Of a DNA stretch of 64,000 nt, positions 1-9,589 are shown in pieces. The notes below the pieces were generated by a model. The model did no database searches and had not been told where the DNA came from. It was given only the letters and a program-made list of their open reading frames with translations. The stretch covers positions 62,001 to 126,000 of the forward strand of contig NZ_ML675584.1 in NCBI RefSeq assembly GCF_007826885.1. The letters run 5' to 3'. Position 1 is the stretch's first letter; the number at the start of each line of letters is the position of its first letter. Both the position numbers and the translations under genes were made by a program. The DNA is from Candidatus Nitrosocosmicus arcticus (lineage in GTDB: Archaea; Thermoproteota; Nitrososphaeria; Nitrososphaerales; Nitrososphaeraceae).

Positions 1-358
1 ATCGTAGAATGAATACGAGTCCAAGACCCAGAAGGTAGCTTTATTCTTTTTAGGAAGATGACCTTCTTGAAAACTTGCGGACCACGATGACGTTTTTGAA
101 ATCAGTTTGATAAAAATAGTTGTCTTATTTGGATTATCCGATCACTTTAATTTTATGGTCGAGAAATTAATTAAAAAACTATATATATTTTCTCTGTATG
201 TGTTCAAAATGATGGTCTTTGAGTGGTTGAACCCCTATCGCGTGAACACCTTAGCCAATAACTTTGCATAATCAGAATGCTGGTTTACTACTTGTGCTAA
301 GGAAGTTCTTTTTGAAAGGGCTTGTTTATATATTATTAAACTGATACTATTTAGCCAT

Positions 359-676
359 TCATGTTTCTTTCCAATGTCTTTCTAAATCTCCGAGTCTATT
401 CATTGCATCAAGATTATTCTGTAAATCACAGAATAGGGGTTCATTTCGGATTTTTATGAATACTTCCATAACCTGATCATTAGTAACGCCATGTTTGATG
501 TCATAATGAATATTTCTAATTATATTTGATAATTTGCCATATTTTTTGTGTTTCCTTATCTCCCATTTCGATGCATCCTCGGGGAGTCCTTTAACATATT
601 TTATAACGGTTTTTTCCATATTTTCAATATGCCAACTTTTTAGGGGAAAATTATTTTGGGTCAAAAAATCATCCAT
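359..676 (-). CDS. small hypothetical protein (105 aa)
   Basis: I do not recognise this protein. It is charged, soluble and probably helical, with no signal peptide, membrane segment or cysteine pair. The ATG at 674-676 lies 19-27 bases downstream (minus strand) of a TATA-like box at 695-703, which fits a leaderless archaeal transcript and supports a real gene. The region upstream holds the long hairpin at 905-996, which could belong to its control region but is more than 200 bases away. Confidence 0.55.
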   Translation of the reverse strand: MDDFLTQNNFPLKSWHIENMEKTVIKYVKGLPEDASKWEIRKHKKYGKLSNIIRNIHYDIKHGVTNDQVMEVFIKIRNEPLFCDLQNNLDAMNRLGDLERHWKET

Positions 677-904
677 TATACTATATGTAAAGAGGTATAT
701 AATGTTGACAAATTATTTCCGATTCTGCTTAATAAATGAGGCCGTAGTTTACTGGTCTATGTAAATCGTTGCCATGATTTTTTCTTCAATATCCTGATAA
801 GCTTTCTCAAATATGCGCGTGAAGTTTCTAATGTGAAACAAATTCATAATTTCCTTATCTCTTAATTATCAAAATACATGTGTACATCTAGTAAATATTG
901 CTTC

Positions 905-996
905 AGGGATCACCTTTGGGCATTCTGACCTACCCTCGAGTGGCAGGGTCATAATGTTCGAGGTAAATGCCTTAGTTTTTAATTGAGGCGATCCCT
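905..996. ncRNA. candidate structured RNA (long nested hairpin)
   Basis: Three nested inverted repeats share one axis. AGGGATC (905-911) pairs with GATCCCT (990-996) and continues after one mismatch with CCT/AGG (913-915/986-988). GGCATT (919-924) pairs with AATGCC (966-971). CCTCGA (934-939) pairs with TCGAGG (958-963). About 22 base pairs in a 92-base AT-rich intergenic stretch is more than I expect by chance. It matches no RNA family I know. It could be a small RNA, a 3' structure of the yjbQ transcript (which ends at 1059) or the trace of a palindromic element. The strand is undecided because a hairpin reads both ways. Confidence 0.4.
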
Positions 997-1058
997 TACC
1001 CGCAGTCTAATATGGGTTACCAAACTTGGAAATTAACATGTAATATTTTGATAACCTG

Positions 1059-1493
1059 TTACTCACCAATAATCTTGACTAGAACCCTTTTCTTTCTATT
1101 TCCATCAAATTCACCATAAAAAATTTGTTCCCAAGGACCAAAGTCTAATTTGCTTTTGGTAACTGCGACAACGACTTCCCTTCCCATGATTTGCCGCTTT
1201 AGGTGGGCGTCAGCATTTTCTTCGCCCGTATCATTATGTCTATACTTATTAATAGGCTCATGCGGTGCTAAATTTTCTAACCATTCATGAAAATCATGAT
1301 GTAACCCTTCTTCATCATCGTTGATAAAAATGCTAGAAGAGATGTGCATTGAATTAATTAAACACAAACCTTCTTTGATCCCGCTTCGATTTAAGATCTT
1401 TTCCACATCAAGGGTTATATTAATTAGGTTAAATCTTGATTTTGTATTAAACGTTAGATATTCAGTAATCGATTTCATTTCTTTAAAAAACAA
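1059..1493 (-). CDS. YjbQ/UPF0047 family protein
   Basis: This 144-aa protein is a full-length member of the YjbQ (UPF0047) family, a compact beta-rich trimer; some members show weak thiamine-phosphate synthase activity, but the physiological role is not settled. Family signatures are the [14 protein letters not shown] stretch, [14 protein letters not shown], the [20 protein letters not shown] block holding the conserved histidines, and the C-terminal [16 protein letters not shown] followed by a basic strand. The second Met (MKS, residue 6) is an equally possible start. It sits alone on the minus strand, with the structured element at 905-996 just past its stop. Confidence 0.9.
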   Translation of the reverse strand: MFFKEMKSITEYLTFNTKSRFNLINITLDVEKILNRSGIKEGLCLINSMHISSSIFINDDEEGLHHDFHEWLENLAPHEPINKYRHNDTGEENADAHLKRQIMGREVVVAVTKSKLDFGPWEQIFYGEFDGNRKKRVLVKIIGE

Positions 1494-1561
1494 TTTATCA
1501 ATATAATAACCTAATCATTTTTTGCTCTGATTTAGACGATCTCTAATCCGATATATATTCT

Positions 1562-1614
1562 AAAAAACTAAAAAAACCAAAAACAAAGAAAAAATAGTAA
1601 AACCCCTGAGGGGT
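1562..1614 (-). terminator. hairpin plus T-tract terminator of the 119-aa secreted protein gene
   Basis: On the minus strand ACCCC-TCA-GGGGT (1602-1614) forms a five-pair stem with a three-base loop, about 10 bases after the stop at 1625. A long T-rich run follows (1562-1600 read in reverse). This resembles an intrinsic terminator; archaeal RNA polymerase responds mainly to the T-tract. Confidence 0.6.
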
Positions 1615-1624
1615 ATTTGTTATA

Positions 1625-1984
1625 TTAGTTGGTGCTGTTTTGGAGAGCTGCTGTAGATGCTAATGGATTTTCGCTTTCAAGTCCGTCAGAGGGAACTTCG
1701 TTGAGTCCGTTTAATGGTGATAAGCAATCGCCATTTTGTTGACTGTTCAAATTAAGACTGTTACCAGTTAAAGCGTTAAATTCTGGTCCTATCGATTGTG
1801 CATCAGAACCACTTGCTTGGTCTTGCATTGGGCCTTGTTCTGCTGAACTACTTGCTTCTTGTCCTAGTGCACTGTTACCAGTACAGGATTCGCCCATAAG
1901 GGTTGCTGACACATTTGGAACATACATTCCAACAATTCCCGCTACGAGTAAGGCTGAAACTATTCCTGTTAATATTTTTTTCAT
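1625..1984 (-). CDS. small secreted low-complexity protein
   Basis: The N-terminus is a clear Sec signal peptide: MKK, a hydrophobic core to about residue 20, then a VSA-T cleavage-like site near residue 27. The mature part is about 90 residues rich in Ser, Asn, Gln, Gly and Leu, with two cysteines (in ESCTGN and GDCLSP) that could form one disulfide. It contains no domain I recognise. It has its own terminator and a long upstream gap, so it is probably transcribed alone. A role at the cell surface is inferred only from the signal peptide. Confidence 0.7.
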   Translation of the reverse strand: MKKILTGIVSALLVAGIVGMYVPNVSATLMGESCTGNSALGQEASSSAEQGPMQDQASGSDAQSIGPEFNALTGNSLNLNSQQNGDCLSPLNGLNEVPSDGLESENPLASTAALQNSTN

Positions 1985-2864
1985 CAGGTTGAAAAGTCTT
2001 CTATCCTATTTACCTATTTTTTAACAATGTTTGGATGAATTATCTTGACCAATCGTAGATAGCAATATTAGTATAGCAATCTATTTTATTTTATTCTTAT
2101 AAAATAAAAGCAATGTACTCTCATTCGATCATTTAGTCTGCTTCCTTTTTTTTACTCTAGATTTTTATCCCTACGCTAAAGATCATATAATGCTTTTAGA
2201 ATACTTGGAAATGCTACAGTTCTTTATACAGGAACTAATCGTATTATCTCAAAAAGAAATAATTCTATTTTGAATAATTAGAGTGTGAGGATAATAGGAG
2301 TATATAATGGATTTATGGACTAATTCGTATCTAAATAATTGAAGATGAAATTGAATTCTTTAATGAACGAACTTAAAATCAAACTAAAGGCGACACAAGA
2401 TGATCTGACTCTCAACTCTGTTCGCCCTTCTTGTTGCTATTGCTGGCATAAGAGTGTAGTTTTGTTGATGTCTTAGTTACTAAATTACTGGTTACCTTGG
2501 CACAAAAGCAAGTAATATTTTAAATTGCTTGTATTACTTTAAAGTTACACTGCTTGGATGGCTTTTTTGCATGCGATTCTTGCAGCAGCTGTGCTTAGAA
2601 CATGTCATTATAAAAAAATCAAATGTGGTCCTCAATAAAGAACCAAATATCGGCACAAATCACAACGTAGCTTTCCATATCACTATGAATATAGTACAAC
2701 AGCTGATCCCTCTTTGTACTACAAATAACTTTACTACCTATGCTGAACTAGCATCCTCGTCAATTTTGGGAGGGTAGTTATTTGTGATGGACAAATGTTT
2801 GAAATTAATATATCAAAGTAAACCATTGAGTATAAATCAGATCAAATAATTTAATACCTAAAAA
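1985..2864. other. 880-base intergenic region with one strong inverted repeat
   Basis: I see no supportable gene. An open frame at 2529-2777 has odd composition and no family resemblance. The main structure is a perfect 10-base inverted repeat at 2721-2730 and 2776-2785. TATA-like sequence near 2830-2838 probably serves the amidase gene. Confidence 0.5.
2721..2785. repeat. inverted repeat ACAAATAACT / AGTTATTTGT
   Basis: Two perfect 10-base arms (2721-2730 and 2776-2785) enclose 45 bases. A second overlapping pairing, ACTACC (2733-2738) with GGTAGT (2773-2778), extends the complementarity. No transposase lies nearby, so it may be a hairpin in the amidase upstream region or an eroded mobile-element end. 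Confidence 0.4.
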
Positions 2865-4319
2865 GTGGTTGGTATGAATGGACTTATGATTGATTTGGAA
2901 CCTCCCATTTTTCCCTTTACTATAGAACATCTATCCAAATCCATTAGGACTGGGGAGTTGCTCCCTTCAGAATTGGCAGCACTCTGCCTGGACAGAATTA
3001 AGAAATTCAACCATAAACTAAATTCTTTCATAACTGTGATTAGCGATGAAGTAATTTTCGAATTTGCTGAAAAATGTGATAAACGGGTAAAACAAAATGA
3101 ACTGTTGGACCCATTACATGGAATTCCATACTCTATTAAAGATATTATTCATGTAAAGAACCTCAAATTTACTGCAGGATCAAAATTTTATTCTAATTAC
3201 ATATCTAATACCACCGCATCAATTGTAAAAATCTTAAACAAAAAAGGGGCAATTCTTATCGGCACCAATAATCTAAACGAATTTGCATCAGGAATAACGG
3301 GTAAAAATTCAATCTTCGGAGACTCCAAAAATCCTTGGGATTTATCTAGAATATCCGGAGGTTCTAGTGGCGGTTCTGCAGTAGCCGTGGCTGCTGGCAT
3401 GGTTGTATTCTCTTTAGGAACAGATACAGGTGGTTCTGTAAGAGTTCCAGCGTCTCTCTGTGGTATGGTTGGAATGAAGCCTACTTTTGGCATGATAAGT
3501 ACATCGGGCGTATTTCCGCTTTCACCTTCTTTAGATCATATCGGGTGGCTAACAAGAAGTGTGTGGGACGCCAATTCTGTTTTTAACAGTCTATGTAATC
3601 ATAAAAATTGCATGAAAATAAAAAAAAATACATTGCTTAACAACAAACCTTTGAGTAGGTCATTAGTTATAGGAATTCCAAAAGGATATTTCCTTCAAGT
3701 CATAGATTCTCGTATCAAAAAAATGTTTTTTGATTTCTTAAAGATAGTGTCACAATCTCCAATATTGGTAAAGAAATTTGACATTAAGTATACAAATAAC
3801 TTTTTCTCTAGCTGGAAAACGGTGAGATTATATGAGGCTTCTAAGGTTCATGCTAAAAGGCTTGCATCAAATACGGGCCAATTTGGGTCTGATGTGATGA
3901 AAATGCTCTTAGAGGGAACTCACATTACTACTGATGATTACACTCAGGCCAAAAAACAAATAACAAAAACTAAGCATGAATTTATGAAACTTTTTCATAG
4001 CGGAATTAACGCGATTCTAATACCAACCACTGTTATCCTGGCGCCCAAACTACGGAAAGTTGATATAAAATCTGATGATCTCCAACTAAACGTCCGGGAG
4101 GCTTTACTAAGGAATACCCTATTATTCAACAGTATTGGAATACCTGCAATTACAATTCCACTGGGATTTGTTACCGAAAAGGAAATTATACTTCCAGTGG
4201 GCCTTCAAATAATCGGCCCCCCTCGTGGAGATCATTTAGTTTTGTTTGTGGCACAAAAGTTGGAGGAACTTGTTGGATCAAGTGGTATGTTGAATCCTGT
4301 TATTAGGAAAGATGTCTAG
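2865..4319 (+). CDS. amidase signature family hydrolase
   Basis: This 484-aa enzyme hydrolyses a carbon-nitrogen amide bond; substrate unknown. The amidase-signature triad is visible: Lys92 in PYSIKD, the cis-Ser 167 in GGSSGGSA, and nucleophile Ser191 in GTDTGGSVR. Length and domain order match GatA and other amidases. It is probably not the Glu-tRNA amidotransferase subunit, because no gatB or gatC accompanies it. The start could be GTG 2865, ATG 2874 or ATG 2886; the family domain begins around residue 12, so all are possible. A creatininase-family amidohydrolase follows 200 bases later on the same strand, so the two may act on related amides or lactams. Confidence 0.88.
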   Translation: MVGMNGLMIDLEPPIFPFTIEHLSKSIRTGELLPSELAALCLDRIKKFNHKLNSFITVISDEVIFEFAEKCDKRVKQNELLDPLHGIPYSIKDIIHVKNLKFTAGSKFYSNYISNTTASIVKILNKKGAILIGTNNLNEFASGITGKNSIFGDSKNPWDLSRISGGSSGGSAVAVAAGMVVFSLGTDTGGSVRVPASLCGMVGMKPTFGMISTSGVFPLSPSLDHIGWLTRSVWDANSVFNSLCNHKNCMKIKKNTLLNNKPLSRSLVIGIPKGYFLQVIDSRIKKMFFDFLKIVSQSPILVKKFDIKYTNNFFSSWKTVRLYEASKVHAKRLASNTGQFGSDVMKMLLEGTHITTDDYTQAKKQITKTKHEFMKLFHSGINAILIPTTVILAPKLRKVDIKSDDLQLNVREALLRNTLLFNSIGIPAITIPLGFVTEKEIILPVGLQIIGPPRGDHLVLFVAQKLEELVGSSGMLNPVIRKDV

Positions 4320-4520
4320 TTTTAATTCAACTATTTATCATCAAGGAAAAAGATCAAAATTTAGTTTATTAATTTTTACATGCAATGATTGACTGTATCT
4401 TGTTATTTGATACTTTCACATGATGCCCCACAGATAATCCATCAATGGAGTATAGTATCTAACTTTAGATCAATATGTATTGAGAATGAAAATTTAAAGT
4501 ATAGTAAATTCAATTAGAAG

Positions 4521-5333
4521 ATGAGTAATCTAATGGACAAAAAACTACTTCTAGAAGAAATGAATGCAGCTCAGGTTAAAAATGTGGTCAATACCAATTC
4601 AATTGCTTTCATTGTTCTCGGTTCATGTGAAAATCACGGGGACCACCTACCTTTTGGCTCTGACTCTATATTTCCCTCTAATCTTGCTAAAATCATATTA
4701 GAAAATATTAGCAAGAATAATCCTTCTTCAGATCATAACTATTTAATTTTACCAGTCATGCCTTACGGAGTTAGTATACATCACAATGATTTTCAAATGA
4801 CTTTGAGTCTAAAATTTTCTACAATGATATCTGTGATCGAAGACGTACTAGATAGCCTGGCAAAAAATGAAATCAAAAAAGTACTTATAATAAATGGTCA
4901 TGACGGTAATATTGCACCAATAGAAGTAGCTTCTCGAAATTTAAAAGACAAGTATTCCGATATGGTTATTGCTTGTCTTGAATCATGGTGGGTACTCGTT
5001 GGACAAAAAAACAAGAATATTTTCAATATATGGAATGGGCTAGGTCATGGTGGAGAAGCAGAAACTTCTGCGATGATGACCATAAGACCTGATCTAGTTG
5101 ACATAAAGTCTGCTCCGGAACAGATTATTCCAAACCTACCGGGAGATGATATTCGACTCTACTGGAAATTTAGTGAATTAACCAGAACTGGAGCAACTGG
5201 TGCCCCCAAAGAGGCATCAGTTCAAAAGGGACAGGAAATCATAAATATTCTTGAAAGGGTTGTTTTAGATTTCATAAACAAGATGAATCATAGCAATTGG
5301 AAATATGGTGTATCAACAAATAATTTAGAATAG
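4521..5333 (+). CDS. creatininase family amidohydrolase
   Basis: The 270-aa protein carries creatininase-family metal ligands: Glu37 and His39 in the CENHGDHLPFGSD stretch, Asp48, the NGHDGN loop near residue 130, and a Glu in GHGGEAETS. Known members open cyclic amides (creatinine), deformylate purine-pathway intermediates in archaea, or trim mycofactocin precursor, so the substrate here cannot be assigned. No mycofactocin genes are nearby. The ATG lies about 30 bases after an AT-rich TTTAAAG promoter-like element. It follows the amidase in the same direction, which suggests shared amide catabolism. Confidence 0.85.
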   Translation: MSNLMDKKLLLEEMNAAQVKNVVNTNSIAFIVLGSCENHGDHLPFGSDSIFPSNLAKIILENISKNNPSSDHNYLILPVMPYGVSIHHNDFQMTLSLKFSTMISVIEDVLDSLAKNEIKKVLIINGHDGNIAPIEVASRNLKDKYSDMVIACLESWWVLVGQKNKNIFNIWNGLGHGGEAETSAMMTIRPDLVDIKSAPEQIIPNLPGDDIRLYWKFSELTRTGATGAPKEASVQKGQEIINILERVVLDFINKMNHSNWKYGVSTNNLE

Positions 5334-5512
5334 CTTATTATCAAGGCCGGGAGAATCATTTTTTATCAATTTTTGGTACTTTCTTAATTGCCGTCCACAG
5401 GCCTAATTGCCGACCACCGTTTAGGAGGAAGTAAATTAATCAAAGGAGAAACTTGTTTGCATTTTGACCAAATAGCAAGTATCTGTATTATTTTTCCAAT
5501 AGGGGACTTTTT

Positions 5513-6145
5513 CTATGATAGTTTCTTTGCCAATTCGGAGATTCTTTTTCCTAGCGCTCTTGCTACCTTGATGTCTGCCTCAGTAATTTCTTTGTTTGAC
5601 ATCCGTCCTACAATTCTGCTAGGACCATATGGACTTCCACTCTGAGTTAGTTCGGGAACGGCGTACGGAACACCTACGATGATCATTCCATGGTGAAGCA
5701 TAGGAAACATCATTGAAATAGCAGTTGTTTCTTGACCACCATGAACCGAAGCAGCTGCGGTAAATACCGCACCCAGTTTACCTATCAGCGATCCTTTCAT
5801 CCATAAGTCACTCGTTCGATCCCAAAGAGCCTTCATTGGTGCAGCCATATTTCCGAACCTTGTGGGTGATCCAAAAATAATTGCATCATAATTGGGCATT
5901 TCGTTTACCAAATCATCAACTTTGTTAGTTGGATATGTATTAGTCAGGTCTTCAACAATTTTTGACCACTCGGGGTTTTGCGAAACTACTTCTGCTGGAA
6001 CGTCGTCTGCAATTCTTCGAAGAGTCACGCTCGTATTTGAAACCTCCTTTGCTCCGTATGCAATCTCCTCGGCCATTCCAGCTGTGTTTCCATATCTTGA
6101 ATAAAAAAGAATAAGAATTTTTGAAATTCTTTCAGACATTATCAA
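5513..6145 (-). CDS. wrbA: WrbA-type NAD(P)H:quinone oxidoreductase
   Basis: A 210-aa flavodoxin-like protein that reduces quinones by two electrons, using FMN and NAD(P)H. The FMN phosphate loop SRYGNTAGMAEEI lies near the N-terminus, followed by FGSPTRFGNMAAPMKALWD (around residues 92-110), the WrbA-specific HGGQETT loop, and a C-terminal MSNKEITEADIKVARALGKRI segment. Full length and well conserved. It stands alone, convergent with the creatininase gene. Its role is probably protection from semiquinone redox cycling. Confidence 0.92.
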   Translation of the reverse strand: MIMSERISKILILFYSRYGNTAGMAEEIAYGAKEVSNTSVTLRRIADDVPAEVVSQNPEWSKIVEDLTNTYPTNKVDDLVNEMPNYDAIIFGSPTRFGNMAAPMKALWDRTSDLWMKGSLIGKLGAVFTAAASVHGGQETTAISMMFPMLHHGMIIVGVPYAVPELTQSGSPYGPSRIVGRMSNKEITEADIKVARALGKRISELAKKLS

Positions 6146-6349
6146 ATGGTTCTTCTAAAGTTATATAAATTATATATAACCTAACAAAAGTTAGAATACC
6201 TTAACCTCGCAACTTCAACGGTGCTAAAAAAGGAACTGTCTAGACTTATCATGCCTTGATATCTTATACTAGTTTATTTCTGAGGCCGAGGACTTCCTCT
6301 TTATTGGATAAAACTTAATATTTGTAATTCTTAATATCAAGTCTTATAG

Positions 6350-6667
6350 TTGGGAATTCTTAGTTTCTTAATAGGTTTAGTGATATCCACTTTCTTAATT
6401 TATGTGGTTACGAAATTGCTGGGTGAAAAAGAGGGATTTAAAACTGCCTTTTTTGCTGCTCTTTTAGGTTCAATTATGTTTGGAATTGTTTCTTACATAT
6501 TTGGAAATGGCGTTTTTGCGGCAGCAATAGGGGGTATTATCTGGTTAATATCACTCAAGTGGCTTTATAGCACAGGATGGCTCAAGGCGATTTTGATTGC
6601 AGTTGTTATCTGGATTGTAGTATCTATAGTTGGCATCTTTTTGCCAACTTTTCCAAATCCCTTTTAG
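6350..6667 (+). CDS. small membrane protein
   Basis: A 105-aa protein with three or four hydrophobic segments that cover nearly the whole chain: an N-terminal segment, the FFAALLGSIMFGIVSYIF region, the AAIGGIIWLISL region and a C-terminal ILIAVVIWIVVSIVGIF helix. The TTG start is chosen because a TATA-like CTTAATATTT lies about 25 bases upstream and no ATG precedes the first membrane segment. I recognise no family, and no neighbour suggests a partner. Confidence 0.6.
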   Translation: MGILSFLIGLVISTFLIYVVTKLLGEKEGFKTAFFAALLGSIMFGIVSYIFGNGVFAAAIGGIIWLISLKWLYSTGWLKAILIAVVIWIVVSIVGIFLPTFPNPF

Positions 6668-7005
6668 CATTTCCAAATCTTTTCAAAATCTAGAACATGG
6701 ACCATAAGAATTGCTAATATCTTACATCAATTTCACCTTGCATCATCGAATTTTTGCTTGTAGTAATCTAACCGAGATATTAGACCCTGCAATTTTTACC
6801 CAACATATTAATTAACATGTTTTTCTATCTCTGAGCATGTTTTTAGTTCAATAGAATGAGTAATCTGGGATCATATTCAATCAAAATGACCTCAATCCAG
6901 CTTTAGAATCATAAAGTGTAATCATTAACAATTGCCCAACCAAATCTATTATTTATCTCATCCGATGCGATCTCAAATAAATCTTATTCTAGTTAATGGA
7001 TGTAG

Positions 7006-7644
7006 ATGTTCGACTTGCACTATGTCTTAATTTTTTATCCTGAGATAATACTTTTTCTCGATTATTTTGGCACGGTAGCATTTGCAGTTACGGGAGCCTT
7101 CAAAGCAATAGAACAAAAAGCCGACATTCTAGGAGTAGTTATCCTTTCCAGTGTTACAGGGCTCGCAGGCGGGTTGATGCGAGATGTTATTTTTGGAAAA
7201 TACCCTCCAACTGCCTTATCAGATCCTATGTACCTAATCTTATCAATCATTACAGGCTTTTCTGTTTTTTTCTTATATCCTCGATTAAAAAAACACTGGG
7301 GTTTATTTCTAAATTGTGATGCGGTGGGATTAGGGGTATTCACAGTAATCGGAGCAAGCACAGCTTATTCGATTTTTGGCCCAAACTTACTTCTCGTTTC
7401 TATTGGAGGGCTGCTGACCGCTACGGGCGGAGGAATCCTGAGAGACATCCTTGTAAATGAAATTCCATTGGTATTTGTTAGGGAACTATATGCAACAGCT
7501 AGCTTCGTCGGAGTCGTAGTTTTTTTTATCTTGATAATTTTGTCTGATCCAGTTATAGCAGTAATCAGCGGATTAATTTCAGCTACGGGAATTCGGTTAT
7601 TAGCCATAAAGTATGACTGGAATTTACCAAAAGTTAAAACTTGA
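7006..7644 (+). CDS. TRIC/UPF0126 family cation channel-like membrane protein
   Basis: Two tandem repeats of three transmembrane helices are visible. Each has a glycine motif: VTGLAGGLMRD with FGKYPPTA in the first half (around residues 48-68) and ATGGGILRD with NEIPLVF in the second (around 138-155). This is the signature of prokaryotic TRIC (trimeric intracellular cation, formerly UPF0126/YadS) proteins, which form trimeric K+-permeable channels in studied members. At 212 aa it is full length. No neighbouring gene suggests the transported ion. Confidence 0.9.
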   Translation: MFDLHYVLIFYPEIILFLDYFGTVAFAVTGAFKAIEQKADILGVVILSSVTGLAGGLMRDVIFGKYPPTALSDPMYLILSIITGFSVFFLYPRLKKHWGLFLNCDAVGLGVFTVIGASTAYSIFGPNLLLVSIGGLLTATGGGILRDILVNEIPLVFVRELYATASFVGVVVFFILIILSDPVIAVISGLISATGIRLLAIKYDWNLPKVKT

Positions 7645-7861
7645 CATTTAAAAACAACGATTCCTTCAAAATTTTATCACATTCAAACTAAAAAATTCAA
7701 TGAGTCTGCCCTAAAAGAAGGAGAGGCAATCGCTTTCAATAGACAACTTCACTATTTTATGCCTGACTACCAAAATTGAGTTGCTTGAAAATATAAAATT
7801 GCATTCCCCAAGACATTTTGGAAGACATTAGCAACGTTTAATTCCAATAATCGTTAAAAGT

Positions 7862-7872
7862 ACTATATAAAT
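7862..7872 (+). promoter_or_regulatory. TATA-box promoter of the aldehyde dehydrogenase gene
   Basis: ACTATATAAAT sits about 20-30 bases before the ATG at 7892, the distance expected between an archaeal TATA box and a leaderless start. The AGGAG at 7887-7891 touches the ATG and is too close to act as a ribosome-binding site. Confidence 0.55.
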
Positions 7873-7891
7873 TGCAGTACATGAATAGGAG

Positions 7892-9379
7892 ATGCTTGAA
7901 TATCCATTGAATTCTAATAATGTTCCTTTAAAAGAAAATAATATACCAAGAAGTAAAGAAAAAAATCATAATATTATAACCACTGTTAATCCTGCTACTG
8001 AAGAAATTATTAAAGAATACCAACTCATATCAAAGGATGAAATTACAACTTTAGCTACAAAATCTAAAAAAGCTTTCAAAGAATGGAAAAAGGACTATCG
8101 AAAGAGAACAAGCTTTCTATATGCCTTTGCCAATGAATTTAAAAAGGAAAGGGAAAGCCTTGCTCGAATAGCTACTTCAGAGATGGGAAAAACCATTAAA
8201 GAAGCAAGGTCTGAAATAGACAAGTGTATTTGGGCTGTAGAATATTTTGCTGACAACGGCGGTGTCTTTTTACATGATGAAGTTATCAATACTGACGCTA
8301 GGAAATCTATTGTCACATTTGAACCGTTAGGGGTAATTGCAAGCCTGATGCCCTGGAATTTTCCCTACTGGCAGGCTCTTAGATTCGCTGCACCATCCTT
8401 GATAGCAGGTAATACAATTATCTTGAAACCTTCCAGTGTTACTATGCAATGCGGATTGGAAATAGAGAAGGTTTTTGAAAAAATTGGTTTACCCGATAAT
8501 GTTTTTAAAACAATTATTGCTTCCTCTGTTGAAGCGGAATATTTAATCAACTCTGAAGATGTTAGTGCCGTTACTTTTACTGGTAGTGTACCTGTGGGTG
8601 CAAAGGTGGCCAAGCATGCAGCAGCTAACTTAAAAAAAATCGTATTAGAGTTAGGAGGTAGCGATCCATTTATCGTTTGTGAAGATGCAGATATAGAGAA
8701 AGCGTCAAGTGGAGCTGTAAAAGGACGCTTTATTAATTGTGGACAGAGTTGTATAGCCTCGAAGCGCTTTATTGTTGTCAAGAACGTTGCTTCGCAATTT
8801 ATTGAAAAATTTGTTGAAAAGACCGAAAAATTAAGGATTGGAGATCCGCTATCAGAGGATACAGATATCGGACCCCTGGTAAACTCTTCTTCGCTAGAAA
8901 ACATAGACGAAATGGTAAAGAGATCTTTGAAAGAAGGTGCAGAATTGGTAACGGGTGGACAACGGTTGAGCCAGAAAAATGGAGGTAAAGAAAAAGGATT
9001 TTTCTACAGACCCACCATTTTAAAAAATGTTACTCCTAAAATGGAAGTGGCGCGAGAAGAGACATTTGGTCCAGTTGCGCCCGTAATAGTGGTAGAAGAT
9101 GAACAAGAAGCATTAGAAGTAGCAAACGATACACAATTTGGCCTCGGTGCAAGCATTTGGACCCAAAATTTGGGGAAAGCTGAAAGATACTCAAAATTAC
9201 TCCAGGCAGGAATTGTTACGGTCAATAATGTTGTTGTTTCAGATCCTAGGGTTCCCTTTGGTGGAATCAAAAATAGTGGATTTGGTCGGGAATTATCTAA
9301 ACATGGAATGTTTGAATTTGTAAACATCAAGTCTATAAGATTCTATGATCAGTTGATACATCACCACTATGTTGAATAA
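7892..9379 (+). CDS. NAD(P)-dependent aldehyde dehydrogenase (succinate-semialdehyde dehydrogenase-like)
   Basis: A 495-aa aldehyde dehydrogenase with all key residues: Asn156 in PWNFPYW, the Rossmann region TFTGSVPVGAKV (about 228-239), general base Glu253 in LELGGSDPF, and nucleophile Cys287 in GQSCIASKRF. Closest in character to succinate-semialdehyde dehydrogenases of the GabD/YneI type, with a roughly 28-residue polar N-terminal extension. In thaumarchaea such an enzyme could handle succinic or malonic semialdehyde around the 3-hydroxypropionate/4-hydroxybutyrate cycle; that role is inference. It is preceded by its own TATA box and lies between unrelated genes, so it is probably monocistronic. 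Confidence 0.88.
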   Translation: MLEYPLNSNNVPLKENNIPRSKEKNHNIITTVNPATEEIIKEYQLISKDEITTLATKSKKAFKEWKKDYRKRTSFLYAFANEFKKERESLARIATSEMGKTIKEARSEIDKCIWAVEYFADNGGVFLHDEVINTDARKSIVTFEPLGVIASLMPWNFPYWQALRFAAPSLIAGNTIILKPSSVTMQCGLEIEKVFEKIGLPDNVFKTIIASSVEAEYLINSEDVSAVTFTGSVPVGAKVAKHAAANLKKIVLELGGSDPFIVCEDADIEKASSGAVKGRFINCGQSCIASKRFIVVKNVASQFIEKFVEKTEKLRIGDPLSEDTDIGPLVNSSSLENIDEMVKRSLKEGAELVTGGQRLSQKNGGKEKGFFYRPTILKNVTPKMEVAREETFGPVAPVIVVEDEQEALEVANDTQFGLGASIWTQNLGKAERYSKLLQAGIVTVNNVVVSDPRVPFGGIKNSGFGRELSKHGMFEFVNIKSIRFYDQLIHHHYVE

Positions 9380-9589
9380 AAAGTAAGGATCACTCTTAAA
9401 GGGATTCTATCTCTTGCTCTAGTGAATTAGGGAACTTTGGCCATTTTGCCGTCAAAAAAGTATTCTATAAATAAACAATGTTCTAGTCGTAAAATGGTCC
9501 CCCTATATCTCTTATTTTCCTAAAGCCGCTAAATTTCTAAATTATTTCATGGTGAGGTTTTAATATATTATTTATCGCTTTTTGTATTA

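Noticed and set aside
2529-2777. 82-aa plus-strand frame in the first large gap
   Set aside because: No family resemblance, odd composition with several isolated cysteines, and overlap with the inverted repeat; no convincing start context.
5388-5645. 85-aa plus-strand frame overlapping wrbA
   Set aside because: It overlaps a clear WrbA gene on the other strand, and its sequence looks like an antisense shadow.
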